Assembly: GCA_002786505.1 (NCBI GenBank)
Contig: PCTK01000209.1
Coordinates: 5,041-16,838, forward strand
Reading direction: 5' to 3'
Length of the DNA: 11,798 nt
Origin: Nitrospinae bacterium CG22_combo_CG10-13_8_21_14_all_47_10
GTDB taxonomy: Bacteria; Nitrospinota; Nitrospinia; Nitrospinales; VA-1
Shown here: positions 6,233 to 11,798 of the stretch, piece by piece
Position numbering within the stretch: the first letter of the stretch is position 1
Layout of the letters: every line of letters begins with the position of its first letter
The notes under the pieces: generated by a model
Databases searched by the model: none
The model's input: the letters and a program-made list of their open reading frames with translations, nothing else
What the model was told of the DNA's origin: nothing
Position numbers and translations under genes: made by a program

Positions 6233-7936
6233 TCAGCAGAGGCCGCAGATGTGGCAGATGGCGGTATCGCAAATGGGAGTGTGTGCCGCTTTCAATCCGC
6301 GTTGGTAGTCTTCCCACAGAAAGTTGGGACGGTAACCGTGGTCGATAATATCCCAGGGAAGGTAATCATTCTTTTCATATTGCCGGTATACATACTGGTC
6401 GGCAGGATGTTCTTTCAACGCTCCCTTGGCATCGTGGCCGTTATTCAGATAGGTTTTGAAAAAAGCCTGTACATTCCGGTCTCCCCGTGACAGATAAGTT
6501 TGCAGGTAAGCCTCGTTGGGAGAACCAAAACTCATTTTAAGATGCGGCAGTTTGCCCAGAGCCTTTCTCACCCGGGCAAATTTTTTCTTCAAGCTCTTCA
6601 CTGCTTCCATCGGGTGCCACTGAAAAGGAGTTCCCGGTTTTGGCACCAGCGGACTCAGACCAATCGTCACCCGGCCAATGCGCCCAAGCTTGCGGCATTC
6701 CTCGACATAAACCTCCTGCACCCTCTCGACCAGTCGAATAAACTGGTCAATATCTTCCTCGGTTTCAAGAGGCAGGCCGATGATGGAATAAATTTTTAAA
6801 TGCAGGATGCCTTTTCGGGTCAGGAACCGGCACTTCTCGACGATGAAGTCATCGGTCGCGGCTTTATTGATGACATCGCGCATTCTTTCGGATGGGCCAT
6901 CCACAGCCACCGTCAATGTTTTCTGACCACTTTGCAGGATCAGGTCCACCAATTCATCAGTGAGTGTTTCCATCCGCAATGAAGAGAACGAAAGTTTCTT
7001 GCCCTCCCTGGTAATTTTTCGCGCCAATGCAGGAAGTCCGGGATGGTCCGTCACCGATGGCCCAACAAGGCCTATCGTCTTCGCCGATTTCCCCAGCCCT
7101 TTGAGCAGAGTATCCATTGAGCTATAAGTTTTCTCCAGATCCGGGAGACGCGGAGGCCGGTATATAAAACCCGCCGTACAGAACCGGCATGCCCAAATGC
7201 ATCCCCTTGTAACTTCCATCAGCGCCATATCTTTAAAAGTGGAATCTTCATCATGCAAAACCGAGTGTGTGCAAAGCGATTCTTCCTGCTCCACCCAGTG
7301 GCGAACCACTCGGTCCGGTGCGTCGGCGAGCGCCGAAATCCCGACCTGCAGGCCTTGCTCCATTTTAGGGCGGTAATGTTGTGGCAAATAAATTCCGGGA
7401 ATGGAAACAGCGCGTTCAAATAACCGGTTCCTGTCTTCATTCTCCCGGAACAGTCCGAAAAAACGTTCGGCCATGCCCTCGCCCTCACCGATGAACAAAA
7501 CATCCATGCACTCCGCCAGGGGTTCTGGGTTGATGAACACCGCCGATCCTCCTGCCATGACCATCGGAAACGATGAATCCCGCTCCTGTCGGTCCAGAGG
7601 AATGCCAAAGTATTTCAAGGCCAGCACCGCGTTCAGGTAGTCCGGCTCAAACGAAATTGAAAACGCTATGACATCGAACTCAAGCGGGAGCATTTTTAAA
7701 TCCATCGAATACAATTCTTCGCGCTCCAGGGACTGCGCCTCCGGCTTCCACCCAACGGGCATGGCAAAACGGTCGCAAAACACACCCTCAATCTGGTTCA
7801 GCAGGGAATAAACCTGCTGGAAACCCAGGTTTGCCATCGCCACATCGCGCGTGTTGGGGTAGACCAGAAGTACCCGTAAAAAACCGTTGCGCGAATGTGT
7901 CGAAGTGGATTTAGATAATGAGGAAGAAACCTGCAT
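6233..7936 (-). CDS. Radical SAM protein of the TIGR03960-like family with degenerate B12-binding-type N-terminus
   Basis: 567 residues from the ATG at 7936-7934. A TTG (7945) and a GTG (7942) lie just upstream in frame and cannot be excluded, since no start has a clear ribosome-binding site. Residues about 18-160 form a Rossmann-like B12-binding-type domain (VLLVYPNTRDVAMANLGFQ, then MVMAGGSAVFINPEP), but the His of the cobalamin DxHxxG motif is absent. The radical SAM core has C246, C250 and C253 in RGCIWACRFC, the CxxxCxxC that binds the 4Fe-4S cluster and SAM. Further core segments are TLTVAVDGPSERMRD (340-354) and IYSIIGLPLETEED (382-395). The C-terminus LPWDIID...FLWEDYQRG ends in four Cys (556, 561, 564, 567), fitting an auxiliary cluster and typical of the family. 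The reaction is not known to me. The gene is convergent with the phosphatidyltransferase and divergent from the TrpD2-like gene. Confidence 0.85.
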   Translation of the reverse strand: MQVSSSLSKSTSTHSRNGFLRVLLVYPNTRDVAMANLGFQQVYSLLNQIEGVFCDRFAMPVGWKPEAQSLEREELYSMDLKMLPLEFDVIAFSISFEPDYLNAVLALKYFGIPLDRQERDSSFPMVMAGGSAVFINPEPLAECMDVLFIGEGEGMAERFFGLFRENEDRNRLFERAVSIPGIYLPQHYRPKMEQGLQVGISALADAPDRVVRHWVEQEESLCTHSVLHDEDSTFKDMALMEVTRGCIWACRFCTAGFIYRPPRLPDLEKTYSSMDTLLKGLGKSAKTIGLVGPSVTDHPGLPALARKITREGKKLSFSSLRMETLTDELVDLILQSGQKTLTVAVDGPSERMRDVINKAATDDFIVEKCRFLTRKGILHLKIYSIIGLPLETEEDIDQFIRLVERVQEVYVEECRKLGRIGRVTIGLSPLVPKPGTPFQWHPMEAVKSLKKKFARVRKALGKLPHLKMSFGSPNEAYLQTYLSRGDRNVQAFFKTYLNNGHDAKGALKEHPADQYVYRQYEKNDYLPWDIIDHGYRPNFLWEDYQRGLKAAHTPICDTAICHICGLC

Positions 7937-8024
7937 AAACACCAATAAAAAACTTCAGTCTGCAATTAGTTAGGAGTTATTATCATACTCTAAATACTGG
8001 CACTGAGAAAGGAAACCGCAATAA

Positions 8025-9086
8025 ATGCCGGACCCGGAAAGCAGAATGAAGGACTACCTGCAAAAAATTGCCGCTGGCCCCCGTTTGAGTAAAGACCTGA
8101 GCGAAGAAGAAGCCCAGGATGCTCTGGGCCTGATTCTCGATGACCGGGTTTCAAAAATCCGTGCCGGAGTCTTTCTCATTGCCGCTCGCATGAAATTGGA
8201 AACCGTGCCCGAAAACATCGGCTATTGGCGAGCCCTGCAAAACCGCGTTGTTCCAATTACGGTGGATCTTGACCAACTCCTGCAAATCGCCGACCCCTTT
8301 GACGGGTTTCGGCGCATCCCCTATTTCGGATTTTACACCCTCCCGGTCATCGCCCAACTTGGCCTGCCGGTTTATGGTCACTCGGCCCTGCCCCTGCCGC
8401 CGAAGTTCGGCATCACCTTCGAGCAGATATTACAGGATCATTATGGGGTGAAAGAACCGCGCCTGGCGTTATTGGAAAAATATAGTTTCACTTATCTCAG
8501 CACTGCCAACACCCTGCCACAGTTGGAGAGCTTGCGGTCTTTACGGACTGAAATTGTTAAACGCCCGATGCTGGCCACTTTAGAAAAAATTCTAATGCCG
8601 GTCAAAGCCCGAAAAAATATTCTGGCCACCACCTATTTTCACCGCGGCTACGAAATAGCGCTCACTGAAATCGCAAAGCTCAGCGAGTTCGATAAAGTGA
8701 TCATCGGAAATGGCATGGAAGGCACCACCCTGTTCGGCGTCCATAAAGAAACTAAAGTGTTTATTCAGGAAAAAACCACGGAACAAAAAAACCTGTCGCT
8801 GAAAACCCTGTACAACGAAGAAACAGCGCAACGCATCGCTGAGGCCCATGAGGAATTAAAAACTATCGAATCCAATCCTGGAACTTTGGCGGAAATGGGG
8901 GAAAATGCCCTGAAAACCGGCAAGGGGCCAGCCAGCCTGCAAATCGCCAGCCAGGCAGGAACACTGACTCATCTCTCAGGGTTATTCGCCACCGCGCAGG
9001 AAGGGTTCGACCATGCACTCACTACACTGAAATCCGGCACCGCCTACAACTCATTCATGCAATGGGTGAAAGAGGCTAAACATTGA
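8025..9086 (+). CDS. TrpD2-like paralogue of anthranilate phosphoribosyltransferase (COG0547 type)
   Basis: 353 residues. The N-terminal helical bundle (about 8-75; SEEEAQDALGLILDD, then AGVFLIAARMKLET) and the alpha/beta domain match the glycosyltransferase-3 fold of TrpD. The GTGGD-type PRPP-binding loop expected near residue 90 is replaced by ADPFDGFRR, and the KHGNR region by VYGHSALPLPPKFG (116-129). The segment HRGYEIALTEIAKL (206-219) followed by IIGNGMEGTTLF (226-237) is conserved in form. These features resemble YbiB/TrpD2, a TrpD-fold protein reported to lack anthranilate transferase activity and to bind nucleic acid. No tryptophan gene is nearby, which also argues against a role in tryptophan synthesis. 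An AAAGGA site lies 11 bases before this ATG; a second ATG at 8046 begins MKDYLQK and is also possible. It stands alone between a divergent radical SAM gene and a convergent esterase gene. Confidence 0.75.
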   Translation: MPDPESRMKDYLQKIAAGPRLSKDLSEEEAQDALGLILDDRVSKIRAGVFLIAARMKLETVPENIGYWRALQNRVVPITVDLDQLLQIADPFDGFRRIPYFGFYTLPVIAQLGLPVYGHSALPLPPKFGITFEQILQDHYGVKEPRLALLEKYSFTYLSTANTLPQLESLRSLRTEIVKRPMLATLEKILMPVKARKNILATTYFHRGYEIALTEIAKLSEFDKVIIGNGMEGTTLFGVHKETKVFIQEKTTEQKNLSLKTLYNEETAQRIAEAHEELKTIESNPGTLAEMGENALKTGKGPASLQIASQAGTLTHLSGLFATAQEGFDHALTTLKSGTAYNSFMQWVKEAKH

Positions 9087-9121
9087 AAACACCTCAAACC
9101 CGGTTAAATTTTTATTTGCCC

Positions 9122-9167
9122 AAAAAACCATTGCTCATTGTCTGTGGCCGCTCACCGCAAGCATTGG
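9122..9167 (-). terminator. Possible intrinsic terminator of the tesA-like gene
   Basis: Reading the minus strand, CCAATGCT (9167-9160) and AGCAATGG (9135-9128) pair with one A-A mismatch and are followed at once by six T (9127-9122). The first arm and most of the 24-base loop lie within the end of the coding sequence. The long loop weakens the call. Confidence 0.3.
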
Positions 9168-9797
9168 CTCAAGGCGTTTCCAGACCAGGTCGGTGACAAT
9201 GCTGTAGCCTTCTGCCACGGGGTGCAAACCGTCAGGCTGGGTGTATTCACGCTCTCCGGCAACCCCTTCCAGTAAAAAAGGGAGAAAATTCAAATCGTGT
9301 TTTTTAGCCAACTCGGGGAAAACCGCTTCAAACTCCTGCGTATAATCTGCGCCGTAGTTGGGAAGGGCCTTCATCCCCGCAAGCAGTATTCTGGCGTTAT
9401 GTTCCCGGCAGATTTTGATTATGGTTTCCAGGTTTCTCCGCATTTCATCGGCAGAAAGTCCGCGTAAACCGTCATTGGCACCGAGCGCCAGAATAACAAT
9501 TTCCGGCTCGTGCTTCATCAACCAGCGGATGCGACGCACCCCACCAGCAGTTGTGTCGCCACTCACCCCGGCATTGACCACTTTATGCGGAAATCCGGCA
9601 GAGGTGATTTTCACCTGCAATCGGGAGGGGTAGCTTTCTTCCTCATTCACACCAAACCCCGCCGTCAGACTGTCTCCAAACGCTAAAACCACAGGCCTCT
9701 CCTTCGAATCAACCGGTGCCGGGGATAACATAGAAAAAATCCCAAGCACAAAAACCAATCGAAATATTTGATTAAAGTTTAGCAAATTTGTCCGCAT
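9135..9797 (-). CDS. tesA: Exported SGNH/GDSL arylesterase-lysophospholipase (TesA-like)
   Basis: 220 residues. An N-terminal hydrophobic segment (about 10-28) with preceding polar and basic residues acts as a signal peptide or anchor, directing the protein to the periplasm. The SGNH blocks are complete: block I AFGDSLTAGFG (39-49) with nucleophile S43; block II NAGVSGDTTAGG (75-86) with oxyanion G80; block III GANDGLRG (106-113) with N108; block V QPDGLHP (187-193) with D189 and H192. Length and motifs fit E. coli TesA, a thioesterase I / protease I / lysophospholipase L1 acting on acyl esters and thioesters. It is divergent from a YbbA-YbbP-like ABC exporter, the same neighbourhood as E. 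coli tesA-ybbA-ybbP, which supports the symbol. No Shine-Dalgarno is visible; a TAGTAT six bases from the ATG could be a -10 box for a leaderless transcript, which is speculative. Confidence 0.9.
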   Translation of the reverse strand: MRTNLLNFNQIFRLVFVLGIFSMLSPAPVDSKERPVVLAFGDSLTAGFGVNEEESYPSRLQVKITSAGFPHKVVNAGVSGDTTAGGVRRIRWLMKHEPEIVILALGANDGLRGLSADEMRRNLETIIKICREHNARILLAGMKALPNYGADYTQEFEAVFPELAKKHDLNFLPFLLEGVAGEREYTQPDGLHPVAEGYSIVTDLVWKRLEPMLAVSGHRQ

Positions 9798-9960
9798 CTT
9801 TTTATACTAGAACATACAAAATGTAGATTCCAGTTTGCATATTGCATTATTTTCCATTTGGACCACCCTTCACCTCGTAAAAAAGCTGTAAGATGAGGGG
9901 GGCTGAAAATCCTTTATCGGCTCATTTGCAGGCCAGCCGGCAGAAATCAGGTAATTAATT
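9798..9960. promoter_or_regulatory. Divergent intergenic region between tesA-like and ybbA-like genes
   Basis: 163 bases must hold the promoters of both directions. Visible structure is small: a tandem repeat TTGCATA-TTGCATT (9835-9848), a run of six G (9897-9902) and an AGGT (9949-9952) eight bases before the ABC gene ATG as a weak ribosome-binding site. No well-matched -35/-10 pair was found on either strand. Confidence 0.35.
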
Positions 9961-10635
9961 ATGATTGAAATAACAAATCTGGTAAAAACCCTGCACGGCG
10001 GCGGACATGAAGTCGAAATCCTTAAATCACTCGACCTCACCATTCCCACCGGGCAGTTTATAGCAATCACCGGCCAGTCGGGAAGCGGCAAAACCACCCT
10101 GCTCAGCCTGATCGCCGGACTGGATACACCAACCAGCGGTCACATTGTGATTGACGAGCAGGATATCACGAAACTCGACGAGGATGAACTTGCGCTCCTG
10201 CGCGGAAAAAGGTTTGGCTTCATTTTCCAGAATTTCCATCTCATCCCAACCCTGACAGCACTGGAAAACGTGGTTCTTTCGGCGGAATTGAACGGCACCC
10301 CCGGCGCGAATAAAAAAGCCGATGACCTTTTGGGTACAGTCGGTCTGGGAAATCGCCTGCACCATTATCCCGCGCAACTATCCGGCGGAGAACAGCAACG
10401 CCTGTCTCTGGCGCGTGCTTTTATTAACGAACCCGATATCATTCTCGCCGATGAGCCCACTGGAAATCTCGACTCCAAAAACAGCGAACACATTATCGAA
10501 CTCCTGCTCGAACTGCATCGGGTAAAACAGGCAACCGTCATTCTGGTGACACACGAGCTTCATGTCGCCAAGCGTTCTGAACGCATCCTGACCCTTGCCG
10601 ACGGGCAGATCATTTCGGATCAAATAGTGCCATGA
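9961..10635 (+). CDS. ybbA: ABC transporter ATP-binding protein, LolD/YbbA type
   Basis: 224 residues, the size of a stand-alone LolD/MacB-type ATPase. Walker A is GQSGSGKTT (38-46), the Q-loop Gln is Q90 in FIFQNFHLIPTLTALENV, the signature is LSGGEQQRLSLAR (140-152), Walker B is IILADEP (160-166) followed by TGNLD, and the switch His is H198 in VTHEL. All ATPase residues are intact. FQNFHLIPTLTALENV is typical of ATPases that partner FtsX-family permeases, which act by mechanotransmission rather than classical import. The stop overlaps the start of the permease gene as ATGA, so the two are translationally coupled. Position next to a divergent tesA-like gene points to YbbA. Cargo is unknown; extraction or export of lipid or lipid-linked products is an inference from tesA linkage. 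Confidence 0.92.
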   Translation: MIEITNLVKTLHGGGHEVEILKSLDLTIPTGQFIAITGQSGSGKTTLLSLIAGLDTPTSGHIVIDEQDITKLDEDELALLRGKRFGFIFQNFHLIPTLTALENVVLSAELNGTPGANKKADDLLGTVGLGNRLHHYPAQLSGGEQQRLSLARAFINEPDIILADEPTGNLDSKNSEHIIELLLELHRVKQATVILVTHELHVAKRSERILTLADGQIISDQIVP

Positions 10636-11798
10636 AGACTTCACAACTAAATCTTCGGCAACTTTTCACATTGGTACTTGCTGAATCGCGTGGTGCGTGG
10701 CGCAGGATGCTGTTTTTCATTCTTTGCATCGCCATCGGTGTCGGCGCGGTGATGACAGTGAAAAGTTTCTCCAATCTGATGGGCGATACCATACAGGGAC
10801 AGGCAAAAGGGCTTTTATCCGCCGACCTCGCCATTAAGGGCAGTTGGGAGCAAAGCCGGGAGGACCTTGACTACCAGAAGAAAACCTTACCGGCTGAAAC
10901 CAAATTCCTCTTCATCAAAGAACTCCATGGGATGGCACAATTCAAAAACCCGAAAGGCGGGGATAAACCAGCCTCCTTGATTACCGAACTCAAGGCCATT
11001 CCTCTCAACGGCCCGCAATATCCATTCTATGGTGAATTCAAAAGCCAACCGGAAAAACCATTGCAGGAGTTATTAGCCAATGGCGGTGCGGTGGTGGAGC
11101 CTTCCTTCCTGTTAAAAACAGGATTAAAACAGGGTGATCTGTTTTCCCTGGGAAAAATCGAAGCACGTATTAATGGAGTGGCCCTCGCAGAACCAGATCG
11201 TATTTCCAGAGCCTTCAGTCTTGGCCCACGCGTATTTATTTCCCGCACTACTCTGGATGAATCCGGACTGATTCAACCTGGTAGCCGGGTCAAACACCGA
11301 ACCCTTATTCAACTGCCTCCCGGTTTCGATCTGGAAAAAGCCCAAACACTTCTAGAGCAAGGGTTGACGGACAAGTCAATTTCTGTCCGCACCTATAAAG
11401 ACATGCAATCCTCTTTATCCAGTTCCATCGAGCGCATGGGTCAATACCTGGGTGCGCTTGGGGTCATCGCCCTTCTCATGGGTGGAATTGGTGTCGCCAT
11501 GATCGTGCGCACCTTCATGGCACAGAAACTCGACACGCTGGCGATCCTGAATTGCCTTGGCGCATCATCCAGAACCTTGTTCAAAGTGTATTTGCTTCAA
11601 TCCATGTTGATGGGCCTGGTTGGCAGTCTGTCAGGGGTGAGCCTTGGCTTTATGCTGACGTTTTTACTGCCGCCAAAAATGGAAGGACTGATCACTTTAA
11701 AATTGGAGCCGGTATTCTATTGGGTCCCGGCTTTGCAATCGCTTCTTCTGGGTTGCGCCACGACACTTTTGTTTTGCCTGTGGCCTTTGCTCCGCGCC
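10632..11798 (+). CDS. ybbP: FtsX-family ABC permease, YbbP-like, N-terminal part cut by the window edge
   Basis: The ATG at 10632 overlaps the upstream ATPase stop (ATGA), and the frame stays open for 389 codons to the last base of the window. E. coli YbbP is about 800 residues, so about half is visible. Residues 1-24 are a cytoplasmic lead (LVLAESRGAWRRM), followed by a first transmembrane helix (about 26-44, LFFILCIAIGVGAVMTV). A long periplasmic domain (about 45-265) follows, including KAIPLNGPQYPFYGEF, GGAVVEPSFLLKTGLKQGD and GPRVFISRTTLDESGL. FtsX-domain helices are at about 272-292 (GVIALLMGGIGVAMIV), then the coupling segment KLDTLAILNCLGAS, then helices at about 329-355 and 370-389. 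This is the MacB/FtsX layout of the YbbP class. With YbbA it should form an inner-membrane complex next to the exported TesA-like esterase. Confidence 0.87.
   Translation, partial: MKTSQLNLRQLFTLVLAESRGAWRRMLFFILCIAIGVGAVMTVKSFSNLMGDTIQGQAKGLLSADLAIKGSWEQSREDLDYQKKTLPAETKFLFIKELHGMAQFKNPKGGDKPASLITELKAIPLNGPQYPFYGEFKSQPEKPLQELLANGGAVVEPSFLLKTGLKQGDLFSLGKIEARINGVALAEPDRISRAFSLGPRVFISRTTLDESGLIQPGSRVKHRTLIQLPPGFDLEKAQTLLEQGLTDKSISVRTYKDMQSSLSSSIERMGQYLGALGVIALLMGGIGVAMIVRTFMAQKLDTLAILNCLGASSRTLFKVYLLQSMLMGLVGSLSGVSLGFMLTFLLPPKMEGLITLKLEPVFYWVPALQSLLLGCATTLLFCLWPLLRA

Noticed and set aside
6500..7640. Plus-strand open frames across the radical SAM gene
   Set aside because: Composition is that of an antisense shadow; no ribosome-binding sites and no motifs, while the minus-strand frame carries the complete radical SAM core.
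1..11798. CRISPR arrays, tRNA or rRNA genes, insertion sequences, phage or attachment sites
   Set aside because: No spaced direct repeats, cloverleaf-like segments, transposase or integrase frames, or terminal repeats were found in the short intergenic regions.

Overview
The window reads as chromosomal DNA from a free-living Gram-negative bacterium. Base composition is intermediate by eye (roughly half G+C), coding is dense and genes alternate strands in short blocks. Envelope-related genes are prominent: a secreted lipocalin-like protein, an exported SGNH esterase, an ABC exporter of the LolD/FtsX type and surface-sugar genes. The tesA / ybbA-ybbP order recalls proteobacteria. The radical SAM family and the NAD-epimerase/SRPBCC fusion are also seen outside that phylum. 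Taxon is an inference of low confidence (a deltaproteobacterial- or Nitrospinota-like lineage would fit). No rRNA, tRNA, CRISPR array, insertion sequence or phage gene was seen, and no intergenic stretch exceeds 300 bases.

Layout from left to right. (1) Positions 1-86, minus strand: the N-terminal part of a small CDGSH-type iron-sulfur protein running off the left edge. It is divergent from a 460-residue TIGR01777-family NAD-dependent epimerase fused to a C-terminal SRPBCC (START-like) domain (188-1570, plus). (2) Positions 1567-3941, minus strand: a three-gene surface-polysaccharide unit, transcribed SDR sugar epimerase/reductase, then cupin, then family-2 glycosyltransferase. The SDR and cupin overlap by ATGA and together look like a split version of the CapF/FnlB/WbjC enzyme. 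(3) Positions 4178-6200, plus strand: an exported COG5621/CrtC-like lipocalin-fold protein followed by a CDP-alcohol phosphatidyltransferase with a complete catalytic motif. (4) Positions 6233-7936, minus strand: a radical SAM protein of the TIGR03960-like family ending in a cysteine cluster. (5) Positions 8025-9086, plus strand: a TrpD2-like paralogue of anthranilate phosphoribosyltransferase in which the family's usual glycine-rich motif is not recognisable. (6) Positions 9135-11798: the tesA-like esterase (minus), divergent from a YbbA-like ABC ATPase and a YbbP-like FtsX-family permease (plus) that runs off the right edge.

The sugar unit (SDR + cupin + glycosyltransferase) should make and transfer one deoxy-amino sugar residue, but the 4,6-dehydratase and 2-epimerase expected for an L-FucNAc route are not here. 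The tesA-ybbA-ybbP block is a known conserved arrangement. The remaining genes look like single transcription units. I see no single clear undescribed multi-gene defence or mobile system. The most noteworthy points are the split CapF pair, the TrpD2-like protein without its substrate motif, the epimerase-SRPBCC fusion, and the COG5621 protein located away from the ABC exporter type it often accompanies.
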